Origin: Asterochloris sp. CNOR1
Lineage: Eukaryota > Chlorophyta > Trebouxiophyceae > Trebouxiales > Trebouxiaceae
Assembly: GCA_963969365.1 (NCBI GenBank)
Contig: OZ017756.1
Span: 992,001-1,056,000, forward strand
Direction of reading: 5' to 3'
Length of the DNA stretch: 64,000 bases
The notes beneath the pieces are model-generated. The model did not search any database. It was not told the DNA's origin and saw only the letters and a list, made by a program, of their open reading frames with translations. Shown here piece after piece: positions 34,685-46,489 of this stretch (position 1 is the first letter of the stretch; the number at the start of each line of letters is the position of its first letter). Position numbers and translations under genes: made by a program.

Positions 34685-36352
34685 ATGGCAGTAGGCGCCC
34701 TGAACAAGATATTTGGCCTCATCTTTGTTGTGGCTTTCCTCCTGGCAGTCCTCTTCTGGATTGTGTTCTTGGCCGGACTTTCAGGCAAAAGATTTTGCAG
34801 CTGCTGTCTGCTAGTCATTGTGGGAATCTGCTGCATGCCAGCCAGGCTGCAAGGCTTCTGTTGCTGCTGGCTCCCGCCAACCTGTCCTTCACGTGTCAGA
34901 GCAAGTTCTCAGATTGCCTTGGACACTATGCAGGTGTGGAGGACAGATGCAACAGCAATGGGGGCTGCGGCGTCGTCAGGCTGGACTGGTGGATTGTGAG
35001 TACAGCCTCTGGTGTTATATGCAGTGGTGTGGACCTGCCTGGTCGCCTTCTTCATGCACTGGCACTGCGGGACCCTGCGCAGCTGTTGATTTGCTACCTT
35101 ATGCATGCGTGCAGGCTTGGCTGCAGTGCTGGGGGTCAACCATCACTGAACTCTCTGCAGTCTCATTGACCTGCTAGGCCGTGGTGCATGTCCACTGACT
35201 TGACCCCTGCACATACTGCACAGACTTGCACCTGCGCTGGGTAGTGCTTGCTGGCTGGGCAGCTGCAGACAGCTGCCTGCCTTAACTCCTGCGCTTTGTT
35301 GCCTGTAGCTGTGGTTCCAGCTAGCCCTCCTCATCCTGACGGTGCTGGTGGTCATTGGAGGGCGCGCTCTAAGCATCTTCAGGCCAGCTGTCTTGGCTCT
35401 GCTGGCTGTGGAGGTTGCTCTCTGCACACTGGGGACAGACCGGGCGCTGACTCTGCGCGACTCCGTCGCAGGCGACAGTGCGCTTAGCTCCAGGTGAGTT
35501 CTGCTGTCCAGCGCAAGGTGCAGGCAGGGTTTGCTAGTGGTGCCCGCATGCCTGAGACCTGGCCCCATGCTTTGGTGCGGCAGAACATTCTGGAACCTGT
35601 ATGGCAAGGCAGGCCCCAACTCTGCGGTCACAGCAAACAGGCTGAGGTTGAAGGAGCACTTCAGCAGATATGCCTGCATGCAGGGCTGTTACTGCGACAC
35701 AATGGTTTGTCTTGCACACTACCTCATCAAACCTGTCAGAAACACATGGTGTGGCTGAAATTGCCTGTGGCTCTCGCATGCAGGGCCAAGACGCTCGTTG
35801 CTGGCTACATCATCACCACAATTGTAGACATGATTCTCATTGTGTGTGTTGGCGCTTACCAAACTGGAGATGCAGCTCTAGACGGCGGAGCCCTCCCATT
35901 CATGCAGGGGTGAGCAGGCTAAAGATTGGCTGGCGTGAGCAGGTCTCATCGTTCTTCTCACTGCATTGGCAGCTTGGCCCAATGCAGCTTTGCTTTAAGT
36001 CCACCAGGTCCTGTCATTCATGCATCCTTGTTCATTGAGGTCCTAAGCCCCCGCAGGCGCAGTGCCAGAGGTGGAGCTGCAGCGCCAGCGAAGGGGCATA
36101 CAACCACTGGCAATGCGCCTTCAGCACCCAGCGTGCCTGCAGGTGTGCACTCTGAGCAAAGCTGTGCTGTTCACATCCTGGCATCAGAATTGAACGCAAT
36201 CTAGCCAGTTTGGTGCCAGGTGTGTCTACATTGTTCGCTGTGCTGCAGGGTCCTACCCAAACAACACCCCTGTAGGCACCTACAATGCTGGCACAGTTCC
36301 CCCTGTCAATACGCATCAGCCTCAGCAGGCAACCGGCACATCAGTGGTTTGA
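34685..36352 (+). CDS. Four-helix integral membrane protein (MARVEL-like topology), 241 aa
   Basis: Seven coding exons: 34685-34784, 34934-34995, 35309-35493, 35584-35646, 35784-35909, 36057-36142 and 36249-36352, with consistent phases. Four hydrophobic helices are visible: residues ~10-32 (GLIFVVAFLLAVLFWIVF), ~55-72 (LWFQLALLILTVLVVIGG), ~81-96 (PAVLALLAVEVALCTL) and ~145-162 (YIITTIVDMILIVCVGAY). Helices 1 and 2 are separated by a Cys-containing loop (DRCNSNGGCG), and the polar tail is rich in Pro, Gly, Thr and Asn (PVGTYNAGTVPPVNTHQP). I recognise no named family; the topology is like MARVEL or related vesicle proteins. Intron 1 appears to use a GC donor (TTTCAG|GCAAAA), because the phase-1 join to GVEDRCN needs it. 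A TGTAA at 36497-36501 is a likely poly(A) signal. Confidence 0.7.
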
Positions 36353-36714
36353 CTCTACTGAAGGACATGCTGTTTGGTATGATCTTCACCTGGCAGCAGG
36401 GGTTCATCTCAGCAGTGAAGTGGCCTGAAAAGCCAGATTGCGCCCCCTTGACAATTTTGATCTGGCCTCACTGAATTATGACGATGTTCATGCCCATGTA
36501 ATGTGGCAGAAGACACAACGAATTCATGGCTGGACAGCCCTGGGCCGAAAGGTGGCTTGCAAGCCAGTACATAAGGGAAGCAGCCTGCGGCATTTCTGGC
36601 CGCTTCAGAGCCATGTATCTGGCGCCACCCTGCTATGGCAAGGTAGTCTGCTGCAAATGCCTCTGCTGAGTGCCAACAGAGGTGTTTAAAGACAGGTGGG
36701 CTGCACACAAGTCC
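36353..36714. other. Convergent intergenic spacer
   Basis: It lies between the four-helix gene (stop 36352) and Asterix (minus-strand stop 36715). It contains the TGTAA at 36497-36501 and nothing else I can interpret. Confidence 0.55.
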
Positions 36715-37765
36715 TCAGCTGGCGCCAGCATCGCTGTAGCTTGAGCTTGCTGCAGCAACTGTCTCCAGTGGCACATTGGCAAATGGTTGACGCGGCTGCA
36801 CCCAATTCTGCAGACAGCATGACTGTGTCAGGCAGGGTCTTTTGAAACTGCTGACCAGCCAGCAGCAGGCTTTGCTGCTGCATGCCCTGAATGAGCCACA
36901 AGATCTGCAGGATGTGCGTCTCTTGGCGGTGGGAAAATGCATAATCTGCAAGACGAGACTCACCTGGAAGTGCAGGAAGGCAATGCCCATGATTGCCATA
37001 CTGCAGGGCACAAAGGCTTCTGTTCATAAAAGTGCAAAAGGCACGAGAAGCTTGGGCTGCAGCAGCAGCTTCAGCCCCAAGGCATGGTGTTGACAGGGCT
37101 ATCAGCATGAACACACGGCGGGCACACCAGGCACTCACAAAGGTGCAGCCCTCAAGAGGCAAGGCAGCCTGTGACTGAATGCTCACAACACACACAGGAG
37201 GCGCATGTGGACTTGGAGTGAGGCATCAGCGCTTTGAGTGCAGGGCAGCAGGCTGCTGAGTGCTCACAAGACTGTGCTGATGATGGTCTTCCATTCCAGC
37301 TCTGAGGTCTTGCTGTTGGCAAAGCCCATAAGGGAGCACAGCAATGCCAGCCAGCCCCCAACTCTGATCTGCAGCTCACAGCCAGGGTCATTGTAGAAGG
37401 TACGGGTAAGGAGTACACAGGACAGGCACTGGGCTGGGCTGCATGCCATGGGAGCCTTTTGGCTTTCAGCCACACTCTGCTGGCATGCACATTACCCCAG
37501 CAGAAGCACAGGAGGTGCTCACCTTGAAGAGCAGGCTTCCCATTGCCACTAGCATTGACATGGTGAACCACAAGTTCTGTGGGGTGCCCTCTTCCGCAGG
37601 CACTTTGTGCAGGTTCTTTGCCTTGCCATCTGAAGGCCTCTTTGGGTCTCCGCTCACCTGCAGCAGCAGGAGTATGCACTGAATGTGTATTGGGCATGCT
37701 TCGAAGCTGATGCGCTTGGTAGTTAGCTCCTGCGCTCAGCCTGTGCTCACCTTGAGCGGAGCCAT
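36715..37765 (-). CDS. PAT complex subunit Asterix (WDR83OS / UPF0139 family)
   Basis: In animals Asterix with CCDC47 forms the PAT complex, an ER chaperone that shields hydrophilic helices of nascent multipass membrane proteins. Five exons (minus): 37751-37765, 37523-37657, 37268-37368, 36964-37000 and 36715-36807; 126 aa. Matching features are the DPKRPSD start, an NLWFTMSMLVAMGSLLF first helix, GGWLALLCSLMGFANSK (the FANS motif) and a last helix FMAIMGIAFLHFQNWVQP. The C-terminal extension (FANVPLETVAAASSSYSD) is about 20 residues longer than the human protein. The first exon codes only MAPLK. The ATG lies 6 nt (or 41 nt, depending on the TAD3 ending) downstream of the TAD3 stop on the same strand, so an independent promoter would have to lie inside TAD3. 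Confidence 0.85.
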
Positions 37766-37771
37766 GTCGCT

Positions 37772-40528
37772 TCAGATCTGCCTCATGTCGTTGACCTGAA
37801 ATATGTTCATGACTGATGGACGGCAGGGGCCAGGCAGCACACTTGATAGTGGTGATTAAGACTCAGCTGGCCATGCAGCTTGAACGCCCCCCCCAGGGCA
37901 CCACATTCAGGGTTCAGTTGAGAGTAGATCACGCGTCTTAGGCGGGAGTGAGTTAAGGCCATGGCACACATGGCACATGGTTCTTGCACGACAATGCAGT
38001 CCCAGCCTGTGCAAAGGTATGGCCTGCAAGTCCAGCCAGCATGTCAACAATGCATGACATTGGAACCAATGAACGAGAACCTGGAAAGAACAACTCGCCT
38101 GTCAGATTCTAGCATGTTATCAACAGCCGGCTCAGCGGCTGCAGACAGAGGCTGATGTTCATGGCGCTGGCGTTTGACCTGGCCTGCAGGATGCATGGAG
38201 CCAGTTGTGCACGTCAGGCTGGGCAGCAGCAAGTAGCACTTCTGCAGATGATGTTCTGAGTCGAATGAGCGCAGGCCCACCTGGGAACTCTGCTGTTGCA
38301 TCAACTGCAAGCTTGCTTGAGCTGCTGTCAGCCGGAACACTGTGCTGCTCAGCAGCCCTGGCCTGTGCCTGCAGACCAGAGCCAAGGGCAGCAGCTGCTA
38401 TCGGCTGCACTGGCAGGGCGGCGGCCAGCGCTGCAGCTTGCTGGGCCTGCCCCTCTGCATGGGCAGGCAGTGCAGAGGTCCGCTGTCCAGGCCAGAGCTG
38501 GAGGTCACGGCGAGCTGCTGCGTCCACAGCTGCAATGACAGCATGCTGGAGGGGGTGGCGGTGGGTCTGATCAGTTGCCTCCACGATGAGCTCGCCTGCA
38601 GAGGGCAACGCCCTACCTGCTGTAAAGCAGTTGCCTGCCTGCAATCTAGAAAACCTGCATCTGCAAGCAGCCTCGGGCAAGATGCAGGTGGAACCTCAGC
38701 TATGGTGCAGAGCCTGCATGTGAGCAGCAGTCATTGCATCTGGGTCCAGGCCGTTGTGGGGTGTGTAAATAACATCACACCAGCCTGTGATAGCATTCAT
38801 GCTGGTGCAATATACATTACTATCCCGGAGTGTGGGTTCGTATGTGGAGCCAGAGCACTCCTGAATACAGTGGCCACAAAAGCAGCCATGCAGACGTGCT
38901 CAGCAGATCATGCAGGCCGATATGCTTCATGTTGCCATCGAGACAGACCTGACACAGGGTCAACAATCACTGCAGCGTTGCACACGTGCCCTGCTGCTGA
39001 ATTCTGCCAAGCCTGCTCCCACGCCCGGGTCATCCACCTCTGGGCCAGCCTCAGCTCAGACCCAGACGCCGCTGCTGCTGCAGCCGTGGCAGCCGCAGTG
39101 ACTGCCGTGGCCTCTGGGACACGCCATGTGATGGGCCACTGCTGGGACCACAGCTCCCACTGCGCCCGCGTGGCTGGGGCGTGGGCAGGCACCTGCAGGC
39201 ACGAGGCGGCTGCCAGCTGAGCAGTGACGCGCTGGCAGGGATTGCTGGCAGCCGCGCAGAAGGCATGCTGGGGCAGGGGCTCACAGCTGGCAGCACAGGT
39301 GATGTCAGTGCTTTAAGGTCGTCAGCAGCCAGAGTGACAGTGCCCTGGGCCAAGCTGACAGGGCCCATGGCCAGGGCAACAACACTGACCTGAGCTACGC
39401 TGATGGGCACACCAAGTGGCTCCACCACCCCCCGCAGCTGCGGGGGCAGGCACTGCAGCAGAGATGGGCCTGCCAACTGGTCCGTCTGTAGCTGCTGCGG
39501 CTTGCCGGTAGTGCTGTCACCATTCAGTACGCCTGCAACAGCCTGTGGCTGCCGGCAGCAGGCAGGTGCAGCTGCCTCTGCTGGACCACGTGTTTGATGT
39601 GCCAGGCCAGCGCTGGCCGGCGCTGAGTGGCCCTCACAGCCACCAGCGGTGCTAGCAGCAGTGGGTGGGCCAGCAGCAGGGGCAGCAGGGAGGGGGCACA
39701 GTATGATCTGGAGCTGTGGCTGGCCGCAAGGCTTTGTGACCTTCCTGCAGAGGCAGGGCTGAAATCAGTGGCTGGCATGTACCATTCATGGAAGTTGTAA
39801 GACATACTGCTTGCCTGATGCGTTTCAGGTGCTGCAAGGCCCTGCTGATGGGGGCCTTGACAGACAGCTCGCGTATCTGCGGCAGGACGCGTCTGCTCAT
39901 CAAGACAAACAGCAAAGCACATTGCAGCATGCATGGAAGAGAAGCACACCAAAGCATTGGCTTGCGTCTGGGGGATTGAAGCTATGAGAACCTCTTGCAG
40001 ACAGAGCACTGCAGAAAACATTGATCAAGTCTGAGCCTGCCAAGTACGACAGGGCAGTACTGATTTGCTGCAACACCTCTCGCCTGGAGCGTTCTGCCCA
40101 GCCACCACTTGCAATGCAGCGTAGCGCATGTAGGCTGCAAGTGACTTCAGATCACTGGTTTCAGGTAGGGGTTCGACCTAGGACCCTGCACTGGCTCTCA
40201 GCCGTTGGCACCCCTCGCTGTTGACCCACCAATGAAAATTGCACACCGCGAGGCCTGATCCTGCCGGTAGAGTGCGGTGGATCTTGACCGTCCTTTGGAA
40301 ACACACCATATCTGGAGCTGGTTGACAAAGTGGCCTGACTGGGAGCTCAGCAACACCCATGCAGTGGCAATGCACTGGCTGCAATTACATGAGGATGATT
40401 GGTGAGCAAAACGCATGCTGAATGTTGCAAGTGTCAGGTCGCATAGCCTCCAACTGTCCCCGGTGGAGGTGGGATGAGGAACTTACCAGTGCTTTGCGCT
40501 CCTGCAGGGATGCCATCTGAAAAGCCAT
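37772..40528 (-). CDS. TAD3: tRNA-specific adenosine deaminase subunit TAD3 (ADAT3)
   Basis: Non-catalytic partner of TAD2 in the enzyme converting A34 to inosine in tRNA anticodons. Seven exons (minus): 40487-40528, 39815-39981, 39390-39744, 38949-39192, 38184-38595, 37843-38023 and 37772-37795; 474 aa. Visible: QHLKRIRKV, QIILCPLP, LPPQLRGVVEPL, QVPAHAPATRAQWELW, QWPITWR, AAVIVDPVS, the zinc ligand in HPLQHAVIAAV (~287; Val replaces the catalytic Glu, the ADAT3 hallmark), and RPYLCTGWDCIVVQEPCAMC (Cys ~423, 426) then GALGGAFKLHG. A ~115-residue Ala/Gln-rich loop sits between the two zinc motifs and an Ala/Pro-rich loop follows CPLP. Introns 2 and 5 use GC donors. Exons 1 and 2 are tentative; without the last intron the protein would stop at 37807. 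Confidence 0.85.
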
Positions 40529-40593
40529 GCAGCCTGCAGCAGCTTTTTGCGCGACGGCGCCAGGTGGGCAGGCCTTGGATCACGCACCATCTG
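40529..40593. promoter_or_regulatory. Compact divergent promoter between TAD3 and KAS I
   Basis: The tentative first codons of the two divergent genes are 65 bp apart. If either start is wrong (both N-terminal exons are inferred), the gap would be larger; KAS I could begin at 40766. Confidence 0.4.
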
Positions 40594-43500
40594 ATGCCCG
40601 CCATGTTCAGGGCAACAGCACAGCATGTCAGCTTGGTCCCTGCAGGCCACGATGGCCCTGATCAGAGCACTGCTGGAGCCAAAAAGTGCAGATCAGTAGT
40701 CCTGCTGCCCCCAGGCCTGCTCATGTTGTCCGCAGGCAGCACAGCGGTGGCACACTCGGGGCCAGATGTGTGCCAGGGCCCATGCCATTGCTGGAGCACA
40801 CAGCAATGGGGACCCTTCCCGACGGGTGGTCGTGACAGGCATGGGCTTGACCACCTGCCTCGGGCACGAGGTGGACACCTTTTACAATAACCTGCTAGAG
40901 GTGGGTGCCAGGCCCTTGAGAGTGCATGTCTGTCAAGTGGTGCTAGAGCTGGGACACTGGCCCACATGCTTCATTGCTGTGGGGAAGCAGGCATGTGCTG
41001 CGCTTGCCCTGCTAGGGCTGAGGGTCAGTACTCCTCTGCAATCAGACTGGCTTGAGGCTGGACTTGTGAACTTTACCTGCTGGTGGTAGACTGTGCTGCA
41101 AGAGGTTGGACCTGGGGCCAGGCAGTGCGCAGCGCCCAGGCCGTGCAACAGAGGTGGCCGCCCTGCTGGAGGCTAGCACTTAAGACACGTGCTGCTGCCT
41201 TCACCAGAGGCCGAAAACCTACCGGGGCTGGCTCTGCACCAGGCATTTCTAGGACCCTTGTCGTGCAGAAAGCAAGGCACTTGTGCAGAGCCAGCACCAG
41301 GGCAGCTCTTTGTGGCTGAGATCAACTTGTGCTTGCAAAGCATGAGACAATGTCACGGCTGTGCGTGCATGTCAAGCGTCAAATTCTTGACCGGGACGAG
41401 GGGACTGTTCCCATTGACAGCTGCTAGGCGGGTCCCTGAGCAGTTGTGTGCAGGCCTGTCCCATCTGCTGCAGGGGCGGAGTGGGGTGTCTCCCATTGAG
41501 GGCTTTGCTGTGGACGGGTGGGCCACCAGGATAGCTGCAGAGATCAAGGACTTCCAGTGCCAAGGCTTTGTCAGCAAGAAGATGGAGCGGCGACTAGACA
41601 AGTGCATCAAGTACACCATGGTGTCAGGCAAAAAGGTGAGATGTGCATTGGATGTCTTGCATGCGGCTGTAGACTGCGTTGCTCAGCAGTGAGCAGTGGA
41701 AGACAACTGCCAACATGCTCTTAGCCAAGACGGTGCTGACGTGAGGCCTCTAGGTGTTGGAGGCTGAGGGTCATGTATGCAGACGAGTGCATCATGCTTG
41801 CCTCGTAAAAGCAAATCAGCCAAAGCGCCTTCAGGTGACAGGCAAGAAGCTGAGCGAGTTCGTGGAGGCCAGGCATGCCCTGTGGAGTACTGAGCAGCAG
41901 CCACGGTGCTGCAATGGTGCCTTTGGGGACCTGTGCTTGCCGGGGGCTCGATGCTTGAAGCTGACAACCGACGCTGCCTCAAGCAGCAAGTGAGGTGCCA
42001 GGCAAACAAACAAGCTAGGTGGTTGATGCCCCCTCTGTTGAGACACCCTGTGAGCGAACTATGGTCAGTAAAGCTGGAGGCGACCGTGAGGCCTGCTGCA
42101 GGAGCTGCATGCCCGCTCATTAGACAAAAGCACTGGCAGCCCTGACAAGGCCCACACACGTCTTTGCCTGACATGCCATGCTGTACTATGTGGTGGGTGC
42201 TGTCGGCAGCTGCAGTGTCCAGCCACCCCCTTCTGCTGCAGGCACTGCAGGATGCCGGGCTGCCAGCAGACGGCCCAGAGCTGAAAGACATCAACAAGGC
42301 GCGCTGCGGCATCCTCATCGGGTCAGCAATGGGCGGGCTGCAGACCTTTGCCCAGGCAGTAGAGGACCTGGACTTCAAGGTAAGCTGCCAGGGTGGCAGG
42401 CCTTCAGCCGGGCAATTGCCGAGCCTAAAAGGGCAGCAAGGCTCCCATCTTGTACAGTGCCTCATGAGGGGGCAGCCATCAGTGGGTCAGCTGCAAACTT
42501 CCAGCCAGGCTGTGCAGGAACCCTGGACTTCATGGTGAGCAGCAGCAAGAGCCGCACTGTACTCTTTCAGTATGCTTGGTGCCGCTTTGTTCAGCCATCA
42601 ATTGGCAGTCCGCAGGCCCCTATCCAGGCAGTGGAGACTGTGGAGCCCAATCGTGGGTAATGGCTGGCAGCATTGTTTTTGCCAGTGCTGCGCAATCTTT
42701 GTGGTGCTGTCAGGGGGCTGGCAGCGTTTGCCTTGTCATGTGCCATTCATGCATCTGGTTGAGGACATGGCACGCATTGCAGTCCCTGCGTGCACGGTGT
42801 CGCAAGGGCCATTGGCCTGGGCCTGGGTCCTTTCATGGTGTTTGATTGCTGTTCACATGACTTGCAGCGTGCATACTTGCAGCTTCATGTTTGCTGTTCT
42901 GTTTGAACAGCTGCTGCCTGCAGCAGCAAGTCTAATGCCGTGCCAATGCAGTCCTGGGTGTGGCCAGCTTTCCTGCATCAAGTACCAGATTTCAGCAGCT
43001 TCCTGCCTGTTGCTGATTTCAAGAAGAAGCCGCTGCAACAGGGTCTGTCCAAAGGAAGCCCTCTGTGTATTAGCGCCCCAACAGGCCACTCTGCATGCTC
43101 ATCCTTGATCCAGAATTTTGCTGCAGGGTCTGCGCAAGATGAACCCCTTCTGTATCCCCTTTGCCATCACAAACATGAGCAGCGCGCTACTGGCAATGGA
43201 CCTTGGCTTCATGGGGCCAAACTACTCCATCTCGACTGCCTGCGCCACTGGCAACTTCTGCATACAGACGTGAGCCCCCTGCGTTGCAATCTTGCTCCCA
43301 ATGCATGACGTGCTCACCTGCAGCATGTCTGGAGTATTTCTGAGGCTTCGTGGCATGCTGCGCAAGTCCCTGATGGCTCATGGGTGGCCTGCTTCTGGCT
43401 GCTCATGTAGAACGTTGGCAGTGGAAGGTGAGCAGCCATGCTACCTCTGATCACATCTGAGGCAGCCGTGCAGGCGGTGCTTGCTCTAGCACGCACTGGC

Positions 43501-46332
43501 AGCACCGTCTCAAGCTGTGTCGAGCAATGCTGCAGATGCTCTGCCTGTGCTCAGTAGTGCCGCAGCATGGGTGCTCTCTTTGCAGCAACACTCACGCTGC
43601 TGGGCACTGCTGCACCTTGAGACCCACGCCAGTGCTGCAGCAAAGATGCAACACCGCTCTATCCTCTGCTCTGCTCTGGAGTGCTGGGTGGCAGTGCACT
43701 GCAGAAATGGCTCGGTGTTGCAATGTCATTTCGACTTGCACCTGCAGCAACGCTGCCCGCCATGTTTCACAGTGCTGCAGGGCGCATCAAGCATAGAAAG
43801 CCAGGTTGTTGCGCAAAGCCACCTACTGGGCTCTCCAAGCTGCTCTGCAGCGCTGCAGCTGAAGTGCCTGCCTGCCACACCACTTCACCCTCTGCTCTGG
43901 TATAGAGTGCTGTATTTGAGATCCTGTGTGCAACACAGCGTCTCTGCTTTCTGTGCAGCGCTGCGGAGCACATCTGGCGAGGGGATGCCGACCTGATGCT
44001 GGCAGGGGGGACAGATGCTGCCATCATCCCCTCTGGAGTGGCCGGTTTCATCTCCTGCAAGGCGCTGTCCAAGCGCAACGAGGACCCCACCCGGGCATCG
44101 CGCCCCTGGGACCGGCAGAGGGACGGCTTCATCATCGGGGAGGGTGCAGGTTCGTACTTCACGATCTCTACTGTTGTGCAGATGGCATGCTCCTCCGCTC
44201 CGCCACAAGTGTTTCTGCCGGCCAGCCTGGTGGTCATTGGTCAAAGAGCAGCAGATCTGAGGAACTGGCCGCCCCTATCACCTGGCTCCTCTGCTTGAGC
44301 ATTGTTTTCTTTTGCACCCCTCGGGCTGGCAGAGAGACGGCTTTGAGACTGGGATGGGCGCCGCTGCCATGCTGACACTGCTCTCTTTTATACCAATAAT
44401 GGCGATGTGTGTGTGAACAGCGGCTGCAATCTAGCAGGTCTACCTGTTGTCCCTGTGCCACATCCATGCATTGCTGTGCAGGTGCCCTTTGTCTGGAGAG
44501 TTTAGAGCATGCGCAGGCACGGGGGGCGCCCATTCTAGCAGAGTACATTGGCGGCTACTTCACTTGTGATGCCCATCACATTTCAGAGCCCCTGCCGTCC
44601 GGCAAGGGAGTCAGCATGTGCATCGAGAGGTGGGCTCCGCACCTGCTGTGCACGCTCTAAGAGCCAAGCCAGCATGTGCATATGTAGATGTGTGCATCTG
44701 GGCTTCTGCCTGCTGGATAGCACTTGTCAAGTGCCGCTGCCCATGGGCAAGGGACTCAGCATGTGCACCGAGCATGACTGCCTCCTGTGCCCACCCTTCA
44801 GCTGGGGGCCTCATGTGTGTTCAGCATATTGTGCAATTGGGCACCTGCCTGATGCCCAAGGAGTGGCAGCATGGTAGTCAGCACATGCACTGAGGGGTGG
44901 GGCTGCCCTGAGTGGTAGGCAGCACAAGCACTGAGGGGCTTTGCACTGTGCCTGCCTGGTGTGCTCACCTGCATCCGTCAGGTCAGCATGTCACCGAAAG
45001 GTGTGCACCTCAGTGTTCACTCCTGCTCATGATCTCGGGTTGATGTGCCTTGGTGAATGTCTGCCTGACTGGCCTGCATGCAGCCTGCTTGTTGCGGCAG
45101 CCTTGACGAGCATCAAAGGGCAGATCTGCACTGGGACCTCACTTCCTTGCTGCCCTCCTGCTCACAGCCCCTCCTGGAGGCCCTCTGTGCCAACTCTGAC
45201 TCTGCGTGTGGCTCATCTTGTCCTCAGGCTCTTGCTCTTCTCGTCACAGGTTTGTATGTCGCAGCGCTCTCTCTGCCCTATCCGCCCAGTTCGTCGAGGC
45301 AGCAGAGGGCTGCAAGCTGAGTGGGCTGCGCACCTGCCGCAAGCACTCACAGTGCTGTTCGGTGATATGGGTGATATGCTGCAGGGCGCTGCAGCATGCA
45401 GGAGTCATGCCTGACGAGGTCAACTACATCAATGCACATGGCACCTCAACCCCAGCAGGTCTGCAGCAGAAGTGGCCTACGTCTTGTGATGCCCGAAGTC
45501 AAGTTTCTTGTGCCTATCAGCTTGTCTTCCTGAGGTCCGCGTCGACAGCAGCTTTGCCCAGTCTGCTCTCTGCCAGCATCTTCATGCACATCCGGGTTAT
45601 GGTCTGCCTGCCCCCGCTGGTTTGACGCATGCAGCTGACTTCTGCAACTTCTTCGGCGCTCCAGGGCGCTGACCTGTCTGCAGCAAGACCGGCCCAGCCC
45701 CTTTCGACATGCACCCAGCCAGCCATCCACCCTGACAACTTCAAGTTGTATGACTCCCACCAGCCTGCCTGTGAGTGCCTGCAGGTGACATGGCAGAGTA
45801 CCATGCCATCACAAACGCCCTGCCTGGAAAGAATCTGAGAATCAACAGCACAAAGAGCATGATTGGGCACTTGCTGGGGGCAGCAGGCGCTGTGGAGGCC
45901 ATCGCAACCGTGCAAGCCATCCGCACAGGTCTGCACCTTGTCCCTGACCCTGCTCAACCAGCCTGTGCAGATGTTTGAGGGAGGCATCTGGGATGGCTGC
46001 CTGCTGGGCGCAGCTGTGGCAGCCATCTGTTGTGGAAGCTGCTTGTTGGGAAGCATCTGCTTGTGCTTCATGCTGAGGGGCCAGCAGCCAGGAGTCAACC
46101 CACTAGCTGCCACAACGAGGCTCCTAAACGTGTAACAAAGCAACTGCAATGTCCTGGCTGCCATGCAGGCTGGGTGCACCCTAATTTGAACCTTGAGGAC
46201 CCTGAGGACGGAGTTGATACAAACATCCTGGTGGGACCTGAGAAACAACAGCTTGACATTGACGTCGCCCTGTCAAATTCATTTGGCTTTGGTGGCCACA
46301 ATTCTTCGATTCTCTTTCGTGCGTTCAAGTGA
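40594..46332 (+). CDS. KASI: 3-oxoacyl-[acyl-carrier-protein] synthase I, plastid
   Basis: Condenses malonyl-ACP with acyl-ACP during plastid fatty-acid elongation. Ten exons: 40594-40626, 40736-40900, 41474-41635, 42242-42379, 43127-43269, 43959-44149, 44482-44629, 45385-45458, 45785-45928 and 46169-46332; 453 aa. After a basic transit peptide come [46 protein letters not shown], the active-site Cys in [10 protein letters not shown] (~205), [34 protein letters not shown] (His ~345), [15 protein letters not shown] (Lys) and [10 protein letters not shown] (His ~443). The Cys-His-His triad is intact. ACATGN plus GDAHHIS-like residues fit the plant KAS I group better than mitochondrial KAS or KAS II. 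The first exon is inferred. Introns 4 and 7 carry decayed copies of the exon edges. Confidence 0.94.
42360..42660 (+). repeat. Decayed tandem copies of the KAS I exon 4 end in intron 4
   Basis: Exon 4 ends CCTGGACTTCAAG|GTAAGC at 42379. A copy with CCTGGACTTCATG|GTGAGC ends at 42534, and a third, fainter copy (CAGGCAGTGGAGACTGTGG...GGTAATGG) ends near 42660. Offsets are about 155 and 122 bp. The second copy keeps a usable-looking donor. Confidence 0.8.
44600..45015 (+). repeat. Decayed tandem copies of the KAS I exon 7 end in intron 7
   Basis: The exon end GTCAGCATGTGCATCGAGAG (44629) recurs as CTCAGCATGTGCACCGAGCA (~44755), GTCAGCACATGCACTGAGGG (~44877) and weaker forms near 44920 and 44985. 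Spacing drifts between about 40 and 145 bp. Confidence 0.75.
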
Positions 46333-46489
46333 GTGCAAGACTGATGCCAGTCTGAGTGTGAGTGAGACAAATTCAACATGTAGTGAGGAGACCAGCCAGT
46401 GCATTCATACTTGCAAAATCACAAAAGGCAGAGGGGATGACTGAAGTCTTCATTTTAGGCCAGCACCTGGACATAATCCAGTCGACGGC
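46333..46489. other. Short convergent spacer between KAS I and GH47 stops
   Basis: Only 157 bp separate the two stop codons, so both 3' UTRs must be short or overlap. No TGTAA is visible on either strand. Confidence 0.6.

Noticed and set aside
40150-40215. tRNA gene suggested by GGGGTTCGACC on the + strand
   Set aside because: T-arm-like text is present, but no paired acceptor stem, A box or anticodon arm can be drawn on either strand.
40594-46332. KAS I as the mitochondrial or KAS II isoform
   Set aside because: The sequence around the active-site Cys and the C-terminal GHN follow plant plastid KAS I. A basic presequence alone does not separate the organelles, so some doubt remains.
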